A stretch of DNA of 64,000 nt from Bacillota bacterium (GCA_023390555.1 JAEWCQ010000016.1:335487-399486), one strand, 5' to 3'; numbered from the stretch's first letter, positions 44,475 through 53,317 are shown. Program-made: numbers and translations. Notes: generated from the letters alone by a model not told the origin.

Positions 44475-46700
44475 ATGTCAATTGTTTTTTCAAAAGATGC
44501 AAAAGAATTTCATCTTTATAATCAGCAGATCAGCTATGTGATGCATGTGTTAGATAATGGACAGCTGGGAAACCTCTATTATGGGAAGAAAATTGGCTAT
44601 CAGAAGGACTATTCTTATCTGTTAGAGGGTGGATTGCGGTCATTAGCAGTATACACAAAAGAAGATGATTTTTATATGAGCCCGCAATATACAAAAATGG
44701 AGTACCCGGATGCTGGCAGAGGAGATTTTCGAGAACCTGCATATCAGATAAAGCAGCAGAGTGGAAGTCGTATCACTAACTTTGTATATAAAGATTATAA
44801 AATATTTGGGGGAAAGAAAAAAATAGATGGTCTTCCTGCGTTATATGTAGAGAACTCAAGCGAAGCAGAAACGCTTGAAATATTTTTAGAAGATGTAGTG
44901 ACAGAAGTACAGGTGGTATTATCTTATACGATATATAAAGATTATCCGGTCATTACCAGAAGCGTTCGATTTGATAATAAAGGAACAAACGTGGTATATC
45001 TTGAACGGGCACTGAGTGCGAGCATTGATTTGCCGGATGACAATTATGAAATGATGCAGTTTTCCGGAGCATGGGCAAGAGAGAGACATCCTATACTTCG
45101 GAAAATACAGCAGGGTATTCAGGGAATTGAAAGCAGGAGAGGCTGTAGCAGTGCGGAACATAATCCGTTTTTGCTCTTAAAAAGACCGGATACCAATGAA
45201 AATGAAGGTGAGCTTTATGCATTTAGCTTTATTTACAGCGGAAATCACATGGAGCGTGTCGAGGTTGATACGAATCGGATGACGCGCGTATCAATAGGAA
45301 TACACCCGGATACCTTTGAGTGGAAGTTGTTGCCAGCGGCGGTATTCCAGTCGCCGGAAGTGGTCATGCTCTACACGGAAAAAGGGTTAAATAGCATGAG
45401 TCAGATATTCCACAAATTATTTACAACCAGACTTGTCAGAGGCAGATGGCGTGAAAAAGACCGACCGGTTCTGATTAATAACTGGGAAGCGACCGGGGTG
45501 GACTTTGAAGAACAGCAGATTATTGCAATTGCAGCTGAAGCAAAGAAGCTTGGAATTGAGCTGTTTGTTTTAGATGATGGGTGGTTTGGAAACCGCGAGG
45601 ATGACAAGACAGGACTTGGCGATTGGTATGTGAAAAATCACAAAAAACTTCCGAATGGAATTGAAGGGCTTGCAAGAGAAGTAGAAAAGCTTGGTATGCG
45701 TTTTGGACTATGGTTTGAGCCAGAAATGGTGAATAAGGATTCTTCTTTATTTCGGGAACATCCAGAATGGGTATTTTGTGATCCGCTTAGAACACCATCT
45801 CCGAGCAGAAACCAGTATGTGCTTGATTTTTCAAGGCCGGAGGTTGTTGATGCAATTTTTCAGATGATGGATAATGTTTTGAAAAGTGCACCGATTTCTT
45901 ACGTGAAATGGGATATGAATCGATACATAACAGAATGTTTTTCACGACACAGATTAGCAGATGAGCAGGGAATGAATTATCATTTGTATATTCTAGGGGT
46001 TTATCAGCTCTATGAAAGACTGATCAAAAAGCATCCGGATGTGTTGTTTGAGTCTTGTGCAAGCGGCGGAGCACGATTTGATCCGGGTATGTTATATTAT
46101 GCCCCACAGACGTGGACAAGTGATGATACGGATGCTTATGAACGGATTAAAATTCAATATGGCAGCTCTTATATATATCCACTAAGCAGTATGGGGGCGC
46201 ATGTATCTGAAGTACCAAATCAACAGGTCGGAAGAAATACTCCTCTTATTACGAGGGGAAATGTTGCAATGTTTGGTGTATTTGGTTATGAACTTGATCT
46301 AGGTGAAATGTCAAAGCTGGAAAAGAAAATTGTGAAAGAGCAGGTTGCTTTTTATAAAGCGCATAGACATTTGCTGCAGTATGGCAACTTTTATCGTTTG
46401 AAAAATCCGTTTTTGGAGAGTGATTGTGCATGGATGACTGTTTCAGGTGATCAGTCGGAGGCCATTGTTGGATATTATCGTGGACTGGAGTGTGCAAATC
46501 GGCCGTGGGAGCGGATTTATCTAAAGGGTTTGGAAGAAAAGGAGCAATATCAAATTAATGACCAATCCCGGAGTTATTATGGAAGCGAGCTTATGTATGC
46601 AGGACTGGTGATCCGCCAGTGGGAGCTTTGCAATAAAGGCGGGGATTTTAGTTCGGCTCTTTATCATTTGAAAAAAAAATCCAAAGAAGATTGTTCTTAA
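44475..46700 (+). CDS. aga: GH36 alpha-galactosidase, cytoplasmic
   Basis: The 741-residue length and motifs fit clostridial GH36 enzymes: an N-terminal beta-supersandwich domain, a barrel with VLDDGWFGNREDD, GLWFEPEMV, the nucleophile Asp480 in SYVKWDMNR, CASGGARFD, and the acid/base Asp550 in TWTSDDTDAYERI. These positions match those of the characterised AgaA type (478/548). It hydrolyses alpha-1,6-galactosides such as melibiose, raffinose and stachyose. No signal peptide is present, so it acts on imported sugar. TAGGAGGATACC precedes the ATG. The stop codon lies inside a bidirectional terminator and overlaps the last codons of the convergent AraC gene by 4 nt. Confidence 0.95.
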   Translation: MSIVFSKDAKEFHLYNQQISYVMHVLDNGQLGNLYYGKKIGYQKDYSYLLEGGLRSLAVYTKEDDFYMSPQYTKMEYPDAGRGDFREPAYQIKQQSGSRITNFVYKDYKIFGGKKKIDGLPALYVENSSEAETLEIFLEDVVTEVQVVLSYTIYKDYPVITRSVRFDNKGTNVVYLERALSASIDLPDDNYEMMQFSGAWARERHPILRKIQQGIQGIESRRGCSSAEHNPFLLLKRPDTNENEGELYAFSFIYSGNHMERVEVDTNRMTRVSIGIHPDTFEWKLLPAAVFQSPEVVMLYTEKGLNSMSQIFHKLFTTRLVRGRWREKDRPVLINNWEATGVDFEEQQIIAIAAEAKKLGIELFVLDDGWFGNREDDKTGLGDWYVKNHKKLPNGIEGLAREVEKLGMRFGLWFEPEMVNKDSSLFREHPEWVFCDPLRTPSPSRNQYVLDFSRPEVVDAIFQMMDNVLKSAPISYVKWDMNRYITECFSRHRLADEQGMNYHLYILGVYQLYERLIKKHPDVLFESCASGGARFDPGMLYYAPQTWTSDDTDAYERIKIQYGSSYIYPLSSMGAHVSEVPNQQVGRNTPLITRGNVAMFGVFGYELDLGEMSKLEKKIVKEQVAFYKAHRHLLQYGNFYRLKNPFLESDCAWMTVSGDQSEAIVGYYRGLECANRPWERIYLKGLEEKEQYQINDQSRSYYGSELMYAGLVIRQWELCNKGGDFSSALYHLKKKSKEDCS

Positions 46701-46720
46701 TAATCTTCTTTGGATTTTTT
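46674..46720. terminator. Long bidirectional terminator between aga and AraC copy 2
   Basis: An inverted repeat of 19 bp (AAAAAATCCAAAGAAGATT, 46674-46692, and its complement, 46702-46720) has a 9-nt loop with A and T runs at either end. The stop codons of both convergent genes are within it. Confidence 0.95.
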
Positions 46721-47539
46721 TAATAGATTTACGCGGTATTCACTCGGTGAAAAGCCCGTCTCTTTCTTGAAAATTTTTGAAAATGCAAATGGATCAGGAT
46801 AACCGACGGCATACGCAACGTGCTGGATTGTCAGTTCGGTGTTTTTGAGCAGCTGCTTTGCTTTTTTTATTCGATAATAAATCAAATACTCCTGAGGACT
46901 GTAATTAGTTGCTTGCTTAAAAATTTTACTTAGATAGGAGCGATCCAAACCACAATGATCCGCTATCTCCTGGACCTTAATTGGTTCATTGAACTTCCCG
47001 GATATATAGGTGATGGTATCTTTAATATACTTAAGCGTATTATCAACATGGTCTGGCTGTGGTCGGGTACTGGATACATCGATCATGTACTGGAACAGCC
47101 GATAAAGATTTCCTACACACTCAAACTCAAGATCTGTGTTATGCAGCATTTCCAGAATACAGTTTTCTATTTCCGGACATGGCTTAGAAGGAATGAAAAT
47201 AGGCTGGGTTTTTGAAATGCCAACGAAGCTGAGAAGATCGAATGCCTTTTCTCCATTCAGATGAATCCATATGTAATTCCATGGATGTTCCGTATCTGCT
47301 TTATAATAGGCTGGAAGGTGTGGCGGAGTAATAAATGCCTGCTTACCTGAAACAGAAAAGTCTTTATTATCCAAATATAGTGTACCCTTTCCACTGATGA
47401 TGTAATGAAGAACATAGTTCTCTCGGATGATGGGACCAAAGCTGTAGTCCGGTGGACATTTCTGACATCCGATTTCATAGAGAGCCAGATCCTGATAAGC
47501 ATCATAGTTCACAAAAAAACATTCATCATAATATTTCAT
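46697..47539 (-). CDS. AraC family regulator of the alpha-galactoside locus, copy 2
   Basis: The 280-residue protein parallels the regulator at 34912 along its whole length: KYYDECFFVNYDAYQDLALYEIG, YSFGPIIRENYVLHYIISGKGTL, ADTEHPWNYIWIHLNGE, and the double HTH (IQEIADHCGLDRSYLSKIFKQATNYSPQEYLIYYRIKKAKQLL with GYPDPFAFSKIFKKETGFSPSEYR). It is best read as a duplicated or diverged regulator of the same sugar locus; the two may sense different sugars. ATG 47539 follows GCGAGG; a longer open frame to 47812 is not supported. Tandem TATGACA sites lie ~100 bp upstream. Confidence 0.9.
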   Translation of the reverse strand: MKYYDECFFVNYDAYQDLALYEIGCQKCPPDYSFGPIIRENYVLHYIISGKGTLYLDNKDFSVSGKQAFITPPHLPAYYKADTEHPWNYIWIHLNGEKAFDLLSFVGISKTQPIFIPSKPCPEIENCILEMLHNTDLEFECVGNLYRLFQYMIDVSSTRPQPDHVDNTLKYIKDTITYISGKFNEPIKVQEIADHCGLDRSYLSKIFKQATNYSPQEYLIYYRIKKAKQLLKNTELTIQHVAYAVGYPDPFAFSKIFKKETGFSPSEYRVNLLKKSKEDY

Positions 47540-47640
47540 GATAAAACCTCGCTCGAATTTATATGTTAATAAACGTATTCTAGCATAGAAGATAGTACTT
47601 TGCATCAGCTCGAAATAACATTGTCGCATGAGGAAATAAA

Positions 47641-47657
47641 TATGACACAATATGACA
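47641..47657. promoter_or_regulatory. Tandem TATGACA sites upstream of AraC copy 2
   Basis: TATGACA occurs at 47641-47647 and 47651-47657, exactly one helical turn apart, 102-118 bp upstream of the start codon. Possible regulator half-sites. The remaining 47540-47786 gap shows no other signal apart from a TGCTAGAAT-like -10 on the minus strand. Confidence 0.35.
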
Positions 47658-47786
47658 TGTGAAAAGGCATCCTCAGATATTGGGATTTGGGATAAAAGAG
47701 TAAAGCTCTGATGCGGAGGAAAATTTTGGAAAGAGAAAAAAGAAAGCGATACAATGCCTGTTCTTATAAATATGGCAGTATATCGC

Positions 47787-47870
47787 CCCATATTGTGTGC
47801 AAATGCATTCACAATATGGGATTGTCTATTTGTCCAAGAAGCCGGTTAAAACAAATCGCTTTAACCGGCT
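47787..47870. terminator. Two adjacent hairpins downstream of the SDR gene
   Basis: CCCATATTGTG/CACAATATGGG (47787-47797 and 47810-47820) and AGCCGGTTAAA/TTTAACCGGCT (47840-47850 and 47860-47870) are perfect 11-bp inverted repeats. The second has a T-rich tail only on the plus strand; as terminators of the reverse SDR gene they lack a T run. Confidence 0.55.
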
Positions 47871-47898
47871 ACTCTGTCTTTTTATAATTTATATTGAT

Positions 47899-48657
47899 TT
47901 AGAATGATGTCCAACCGCCATCAACTTGAATAATGTCTCCACTTATATAGGACGATTCATCACTTGCTAAGAACAGCGCTGTCTTTGCAATGTCGGATGC
48001 GTCTCCAGCTTCCGGTGACAGTGCAATTACTGGACTCACTTTGTTATATCCTTCCATATTAGGTGTACCCATGGCAGAACCTATCTCGGTTTTAATACTT
48101 CCCGGTGCAATTACATTACAACGGATGTTATCTTTCATATACATAAAAGCCGTGTTTCTGCTAAATGCGTTCAATGCAGCTTTGCTGGCTCCATATATCG
48201 CCCCTGCAGCCTGATGCATTGATCCAATAGAAGAAACATTTATGATATTTCCGCCATATCCCTGTTCTAGAAAGACCTGACATGCTTTTCTCATTGCTGC
48301 AAATGGTCCGTAAACATTAATTCCAAATACATAATCGTATTTTTCATCTGTCGAATCACTGATCCCGGACATATCATCCATTACGCCGGCATTATTTACT
48401 AACACGTCAAGCTTTCCATACTCATGTACGGCGCAATCAATCATTGCCTCAACATCTTCTCTTTTTGAAACATCACCAGCAAATGCAATTACTTTACCCT
48501 CTGCATCCTCAAGATTTTTGACAAGAACATCTAACCTTTCCTTGCGTCTTGCGACGGCCACCACGGATGCACCTTCATGAACGAACATTTCAACGATCGC
48601 TTTTCCCATTCCGGAAGAAGCACCTGTTACAACTATTGATTTATTTTTTAATTTCAT
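47899..48657 (-). CDS. Short-chain dehydrogenase/reductase (SDR), classical
   Basis: The 252-residue protein has TGASSGMGKA (NAD(P)-binding), NNAGVMDD, catalytic Ser in NVSSIGS, the YGASK Tyr-Lys pair and a C-terminal SGDIIQVDGGWTSF. The Ala-Arg-Arg after strand 2 (VVAVARRKERLD) suggests NADP preference. Substrate is unknown; BaiA/hydroxysteroid and 3-oxoacyl reductase-like enzymes share this layout. It is probably the second gene of the reverse SDR operon controlled from the divergent region at 49.7-50.1 kb. Confidence 0.9.
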   Translation of the reverse strand: MKLKNKSIVVTGASSGMGKAIVEMFVHEGASVVAVARRKERLDVLVKNLEDAEGKVIAFAGDVSKREDVEAMIDCAVHEYGKLDVLVNNAGVMDDMSGISDSTDEKYDYVFGINVYGPFAAMRKACQVFLEQGYGGNIINVSSIGSMHQAAGAIYGASKAALNAFSRNTAFMYMKDNIRCNVIAPGSIKTEIGSAMGTPNMEGYNKVSPVIALSPEAGDASDIAKTALFLASDESSYISGDIIQVDGGWTSF

Positions 48658-48691
48658 TTATCGTCTTCACTTTCTATATTTTTTATTTAGT

Positions 48692-48811
48692 TTAATCAGC
48701 AATGAATGCATCCTTTGTTTTCCATGAGAAGAGCATCAGCTTTGGACCCTCAAATTTTTCACTGAGAATTGGCTCTGTTTTTGGATAGTATCTGCGCCAA
48801 ACGATTTCATT
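48692..48811 (-). pseudogene. C-terminal gene remnant between the two SDR genes
   Basis: A reverse frame after a stop codon reads IVWRRYYPKTEPILSEKFEG and KLMLFSWKTKDAFIAD to TAA 48692. It looks like the tail of a deleted gene. I do not recognise the family. Confidence 0.35.
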
Positions 48812-48820
48812 TCACTGGAT

Positions 48821-49624
48821 TTATTTCTTTGCGCTTCCTCTAAGCTGCATAGTATAAACATTGTCCATCAGCATTTTCTTAGGAAGGACCGGAGTCAGTT
48901 TCATAAAGATCTTCTGAATGCCTATAAGTCCAGCTGTCACATTCATTGTTCCCTTCAGCATTGCATCGTATCCAGCCTGTGCAACAGGTGCTGGATCTGT
49001 TGCATTTGCAAAAAGTGCTGTATCAGAAAGTCCACCTGCTTTTGCGAATCCAGTGCTCATGGCGCCTGGCATAAGACATGTCATCGTGACCCCAGTGCCC
49101 TTCAATTCTCTCCATACTGCATTGGACCAGCTTGTCACATAAGCTTTTGTTGCGTAATAACATGCCTGAAGTGGTCCCGGCATAGTGGCTGCCGTTGAGC
49201 TGACATTCAAAACTTTGCCGTTGCCTCGCTTTACCATATCCGGAAGGAAAAGCTTGCAAAGTCTTGTAGGGGCTTCTATGTTTACCGCAATCATAGAGAG
49301 ATCCTGTTCCATGGTACGCTCACGAGTGAAATCGCCTTGTCCACCAAAGCCTGCGTTATTGATCAGATAGTCTACATGCCATTTATTTGCTTTACATGTG
49401 TTATAAATCTGCGTTGCTGCTTCTGGAGATGAAAGATCTGCGGCAATTGTATAAGCTGTTACATGGTACTTTGCCTGTATTTCCTTTGCCTGTGTATCAA
49501 GTTTCGTCTGTTCTCTGCCTACCAGTATCAAATTTCCGCCGGCTGCTGCATGAATATTCGCAAAGCGTGTTCCAAGCCCACCGTAAGCACCTGTGATAAG
49601 TGCTGTCTTTTTGGAGTTGCTCAT
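48821..49624 (-). CDS. SDR family oxidoreductase, DltE-like
   Basis: The 267-residue protein has TGAYGGLGTRFA, NNAGFGGQGDF, NVSSTAATMPGP with the catalytic Ser, and YYATKAYV (Tyr-x3-Lys). The arrangement is that of extended-loop cytoplasmic SDRs (DltE/YvaG type) with a C-terminal helical segment (GIQKIFMKLTPVLPKKMLM). The substrate is unknown. It is the first gene of the reverse operon, with its start about 120 bp from an AraC-type operator shared in mirror image with the MCP-AraC-flavodoxin genes. Confidence 0.9.
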   Translation of the reverse strand: MSNSKKTALITGAYGGLGTRFANIHAAAGGNLILVGREQTKLDTQAKEIQAKYHVTAYTIAADLSSPEAATQIYNTCKANKWHVDYLINNAGFGGQGDFTRERTMEQDLSMIAVNIEAPTRLCKLFLPDMVKRGNGKVLNVSSTAATMPGPLQACYYATKAYVTSWSNAVWRELKGTGVTMTCLMPGAMSTGFAKAGGLSDTALFANATDPAPVAQAGYDAMLKGTMNVTAGLIGIQKIFMKLTPVLPKKMLMDNVYTMQLRGSAKK

Positions 49625-49727
49625 TTTGTTTCCCTCATCTTTCTAAAATGTGTGTTTTATTGTACAGGTTTTTCAATTTGATAATTCCATGTTAACAAAA
49701 AAAGACATATGGATGAACAACATAAGA

Positions 49728-49760
49728 TGCCAATATTTAATCAATTCGTGCCATTTTTTT
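49728..49760 (-). promoter_or_regulatory. AraC-type operator, left copy (serving the SDR operon)
   Basis: On the minus strand AAAAAAATGGCACGAATTGA (49760-49741) is followed by TGGCAT; the TGGC half-sites begin at 49753 and 49732, exactly 21 bp apart. The first 20 bases are identical to the right copy in inverse orientation. Lies ~105-135 bp upstream of the SDR start. Confidence 0.65.
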
Positions 49761-50024
49761 CAATTTTTGATATTATGCAAACTAGATTAATATGTAGATT
49801 TCGATTTCGTCAAGTAATTGTGACTCAGAAGGTATTATACCTATGAATTTATGATACGAAAGTACTTGTTTGTTGCTAAAATTTAAAGATATTCAATGTA
49901 TCTGAAATTATAAAGCTGATTTAGAAGTATTTACGTGTGTATTGATTAAAATATATCCCTATTCAATAATGATAGAAGAATTTTAGCGAATGGGAGCTGT
50001 CTAATAGCTTACATTACTAAGAAT

Positions 50025-50058
50025 AAAAAAATGGCACGAATTGAAAGAAAGTTGGCGC
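50025..50058 (+). promoter_or_regulatory. AraC-type operator, right copy (serving the MCP-AraC-flavodoxin operon)
   Basis: AAAAAAATGGCACGAATTGA (50025-50044) followed by TGGCGC; TGGC half-sites begin at 50032 and 50053, again 21 bp apart. It ends about 32 bp upstream of the -10 box, a position fit for activation. Confidence 0.65.
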
Positions 50059-50089
50059 GCTTTGTTGTTCGCTTTTGCGAAATAAATGT

Positions 50090-50095
50090 TATAAT
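50090..50095 (+). promoter_or_regulatory. -10 box of the MCP gene
   Basis: TATAAT with no good -35 (TTGTTC at 19 bp), which is expected of an activator-dependent promoter. The 49761-50024 stretch between the two operators holds no gene. Confidence 0.55.
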
Positions 50096-50124
50096 AGCTA
50101 AAAAATAAGAGAGGTGATTACTTT

Positions 50125-51633
50125 TTGAAAAATGTTTTATATGTATTTGAAAACAGAACTGATTCAAATAATTTAAACGATACAATCAGCGGATTTTTTT
50201 ATCTGGCAAATTTTGTTACACACGTAATGATGGAATTTGTTGTTATTTATTTAGGGATGAATATTGTGGCATACTACAATATTTTTCCAATCATATTGTT
50301 TCCTATTTGCATCTATCTTAACCACATAGGAAAAAGTAAGATATCAATAATACTTGCTTTACTTGAACTGTCGGCTTTTTCAATCATATCGACGATAACA
50401 GGCGGATGGGACTTAGGATTTTATCTATATATGTTTGCTGTTGTAGCATTATCCTTCATTTCGGATTCGCTGGAATTAAAATCCAAGATAGCAATCACCT
50501 GTATTGTAACCACTGTTTTGAGTATTTTAAAATTTCAATCACCTGTTTTAGAGATTGCCAGAAGTCCTCAGATAGCGCTCATAATATTCTGTGTCAATCT
50601 GATTAGTTCAATCGCAGGCGTGGGAATGATATACTTCTATTTTGATAGCCAGAGAATAGGCCTTACTTTAGAAACAGAAAAAACAAAGACTTTAATGACT
50701 AAAATTGAGAGTATCTTTAAAAAAAATACTAACCTTTCAGCACAAGTGCATGAAATCGGTGAGAACTTTGCTAAGAACTTTACCAAAGATATGGAAAATC
50801 AAAAAATTATGGTTGTATCATCAAATGAAGTGGCTGACTGTAGTCAGGAAAATGTAGCAATTAATAAACAAATTTATACAAATGTTCAGGATTTTTCTGA
50901 AATGCTGGAGAGACTAAAAATGTCAGTTGTTCAGATGGTTGAAAATTCAAATGAAGTAAGAACGTCTGACTTAAAAGGGCGGGAAAAAATATCTTTGATC
51001 AGTTCACAGATGGATATCAGTGTCAAAAATACATCAAATCTTGGTGAAGCAGTCTCTTATCTGGAAAACAGGGTGGAGGAAATAAAATCTATTTCTGGGA
51101 CAATAAAATCAATTTCATCGCAAATCAACCTGCTGGCATTGAATGCATCAATCGAAGCAGCCCGTGCGGGGGAACATGGAAGAGGTTTTTCGATCGTTGC
51201 AGATGAGATAAGAAAACTGGCAGAAGAAACATCGGGTTCAACAAATGAAATAGAAGAAGTTATTACTAAGGTAAATGAGGGAATCAATACTGCTCAAAGT
51301 AATATGAATGATGTGGAGAAGACGATTCAAGTACAAAACAGATTAACAAATGAAACAAAAATGGTATTTGAACAGATAAATGAAAGAATAAGCACAATTG
51401 TCGATGAAATAACTGCGGTAAATGAAGAGATAAATGCAATTTCCACATTCAAAGAGAAAATTGTCAGGATGACAGAAGATACTGAAAAAGCATCCACACA
51501 AGCTTTTTCGGAAACCAAAAGAATCGTTGATTCTATTAAGGAACAAGGCAATTCGATGCAGAATTCGAATACAATACTTGAACAATTACTCAGCCTGTCA
51601 AAGGAATTATCAGAACAAAAAGAATTATTGTAG
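50125..51633 (+). CDS. Methyl-accepting chemotaxis-like receptor with six-helix membrane domain
   Basis: The 502-residue protein has about six membrane helices in residues ~15-180 (LANFVTHVMMEFVVIYLGMN to IALIIFCVNLISSIAGVGMIYFYF), no periplasmic sensor domain, then a long coiled coil. Its signalling tip (residues ~333-366) is INLLALNASIEAARAGEHGRGFSIVADEIRKLAE. It would relay a membrane or internal signal to CheA/CheW-type partners; no che genes are nearby. TTG 50125 is the start, with GAGGTG 8 nt upstream. It heads an operon with an AraC regulator and a flavodoxin. Confidence 0.88.
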   Translation: MKNVLYVFENRTDSNNLNDTISGFFYLANFVTHVMMEFVVIYLGMNIVAYYNIFPIILFPICIYLNHIGKSKISIILALLELSAFSIISTITGGWDLGFYLYMFAVVALSFISDSLELKSKIAITCIVTTVLSILKFQSPVLEIARSPQIALIIFCVNLISSIAGVGMIYFYFDSQRIGLTLETEKTKTLMTKIESIFKKNTNLSAQVHEIGENFAKNFTKDMENQKIMVVSSNEVADCSQENVAINKQIYTNVQDFSEMLERLKMSVVQMVENSNEVRTSDLKGREKISLISSQMDISVKNTSNLGEAVSYLENRVEEIKSISGTIKSISSQINLLALNASIEAARAGEHGRGFSIVADEIRKLAEETSGSTNEIEEVITKVNEGINTAQSNMNDVEKTIQVQNRLTNETKMVFEQINERISTIVDEITAVNEEINAISTFKEKIVRMTEDTEKASTQAFSETKRIVDSIKEQGNSMQNSNTILEQLLSLSKELSEQKELL

Positions 51634-51754
51634 AAATAAAAATAAGATAAAAAGGAGGAGTTTTATAAAAACGTGTTATATATGATTGACATGATGATTA
51701 TGGCTAAAAATATCAATCAAGACTTGTATATTAGAATGCGGAGGTCATTAACAA

Positions 51755-52774
51755 ATGAATCGCTTTATATTGGATAAAAAATATGAAAAATTACTTGAAT
51801 ACTTAGGAATTTCAGTGGAGGAAACATTAAAAAAAGCACAGATACCAGAAGACATTTTCAGGCGAAAGAATCCAAGCATGACAGCTGAGGAATATTTCAG
51901 ATTTATGGAGTCTGTTGACATGCAATTAAGTGACCAATCAACACCTTTGAAACTGGGGACAATCAATCAAATAGAGTCTTTTTCACCACCTATATTTGCT
52001 GCATATTGTAGTAAAAATGCGTTGACTTGTATGAGAAGGCTTGCAAGATATAAAAAACTAATAGGGCCTTTATTATTTTTGGTAAAAGAAGAGGGGGATG
52101 AGGTTTTACTTGAAATTGCATCGGAAAATGAAGAACTTGAATTGCCCGAAGTCATTGTAATGACTGAAATAGTTTTTTTGATAAATCTAATTAGAAATGC
52201 GACCAAAGAGAAAATAATACCCAAATCAGTTACAATGAAGTACAAGATTTCAGAATCTTCATGTCATGAATTTTTAGGTAGAGTGATAAGCTTTGGCAGT
52301 AAAAATATGATAAGTTTCTCTAAGAAAGATATGGAAAAACCATTTATAAGTCAAAACGATGCTATGTGGGACTATTTTGAACCTGAATTAAAAAGAAGAT
52401 TAAGTGAGTTGGAGGTAGATGATACTATTTCAGCCAGGGTTCGGAGTGCATTAATTGAGATGTTGCCGGGAGGACAGAGCAGTGTGGATGATGTGGCAGA
52501 AAAACTCGGCTGCAGCAAAAGAACACTTCAACGAAAATTGAATGAGGAGGAAACAACCTTTCAAAAGCAGTTAAATCATACAAGAGAGTTATTATCAAAA
52601 CATTATATCAAAAATACTGATATGACAAGTGATGATATCGCGTATTTGCTTGGTTATCAGGATTTAAATTCATTTCTAAGAGCATTTAGCATATGGACAG
52701 GGACGACAATGAGCGAATATAAAAAAAGTTCACAAAGAAGAACAAAGGCTGGTGTGGACGAAAGCAATCAATAA
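51755..52774 (+). CDS. AraC family regulator with Arabinose_bd-type N-terminal domain (OruR/GbdR-like)
   Basis: The 339-residue protein has an N-terminal ligand domain (residues ~1-200, LEYLGISVEETLKKAQIPED and a cysteine-containing FAAYCSKNALTCMRRL) and a C-terminal HTH_18 (SSVDDVAEKLGCSKRTLQRKLNEEETTFQKQL and MTSDDIAYLLGYQDLNSFLRAFSIWTG). This architecture matches OruR/ArgR-type activators. Regulators of this type bind paired direct half-sites spaced about two helical turns, like those found at 49.7 and 50.0 kb, so it is the likely activator of both divergent operons. GGAGGT precedes the ATG. Confidence 0.9.
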   Translation: MNRFILDKKYEKLLEYLGISVEETLKKAQIPEDIFRRKNPSMTAEEYFRFMESVDMQLSDQSTPLKLGTINQIESFSPPIFAAYCSKNALTCMRRLARYKKLIGPLLFLVKEEGDEVLLEIASENEELELPEVIVMTEIVFLINLIRNATKEKIIPKSVTMKYKISESSCHEFLGRVISFGSKNMISFSKKDMEKPFISQNDAMWDYFEPELKRRLSELEVDDTISARVRSALIEMLPGGQSSVDDVAEKLGCSKRTLQRKLNEEETTFQKQLNHTRELLSKHYIKNTDMTSDDIAYLLGYQDLNSFLRAFSIWTGTTMSEYKKSSQRRTKAGVDESNQ

Positions 52775-52822
52775 AAAATTGCAATTGTTACAAGGTCTTC
52801 CGGTGGTATTGGTAAGGATTGA
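52775..52822 (+). pseudogene. N-terminal relic of an SDR gene
   Basis: Directly after the AraC stop codon the same frame reads KIAIVTRSSGGIGKD and ends at TGA 52820. This is the Rossmann start of an SDR (consensus IVTGASGGIGKA) with Gly changed to Arg. It suggests that an SDR gene once lay between the AraC and flavodoxin genes. Confidence 0.6.
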
Positions 52823-52834
52823 AGGAGGTCAGAA

Positions 52835-53317
52835 ATGAAAACACTTGTAGTATATTACTCACATGATGGCAATACAAAATTTATTTCACAAACGATGGCA
52901 GATGCTATTGAGGCAGATGTGGCCGAGTTAAAACCGCAAAAAACAATCAACGCATCAGGAGTGATGATGTTTGCATGGGGAGTAAGACAGCTTGTGAGTC
53001 AAAGTGAGCCAAAGTTACTTGCGTTAGATAAAAATCCAAAGGATTACGATTTGATTATTATTGGTACGCCAGTATGGACCTATACCATGGCACCACCAGT
53101 AAGAACCTTTTTAAAGCATCATACCTTGTCTGGAAAAAAAATAGCACTTTTTTGCTGTCACGGCGGGGATAAGCGGAAAACCCTGCTTCATATGAAGGAG
53201 ATTTTGAAGGAAAATCAAATAATAGGTGAATTTGATTTCCTGGAGCCTATGCGCCATGAGAAGGAAGTAAATCAAAGAAAGGCTGTTATTTGGGCAAAAA
53301 GCCTTATAGAAAAATAA
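52835..53317 (+). CDS. Flavodoxin family protein
   Basis: The 160-residue protein has the FMN phosphate loop YYSHDGNTKFIS (residue ~7-18), the DLIIIGTPVWTYTMAPPVRTFL segment and ALFCCHGGD, typical of long-chain clostridial flavodoxins. It carries low-potential electrons, plausibly to the oxidoreductases encoded in the divergent operon. AAGGAGGTCAGAA precedes the ATG. It follows the AraC gene after the SDR relic. No terminator was seen directly after it. Confidence 0.9.
   Translation: MKTLVVYYSHDGNTKFISQTMADAIEADVAELKPQKTINASGVMMFAWGVRQLVSQSEPKLLALDKNPKDYDLIIIGTPVWTYTMAPPVRTFLKHHTLSGKKIALFCCHGGDKRKTLLHMKEILKENQIIGEFDFLEPMRHEKEVNQRKAVIWAKSLIEK

Noticed and set aside
46697..47812. A 371-residue AraC protein starting at 47812
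   Set aside because: The paralogue at 34912 is 280 residues with the same start; ATG 47539 has a ribosome site and the first 91 codons look like non-coding sequence.
49741..50044. A 304-bp MITE bounded by 20-bp terminal inverted repeats
   Set aside because: No target-site duplication is visible, and the identity extends functionally to a second TGGC 21 bp further outward on each side, which fits paired operator half-sites better.
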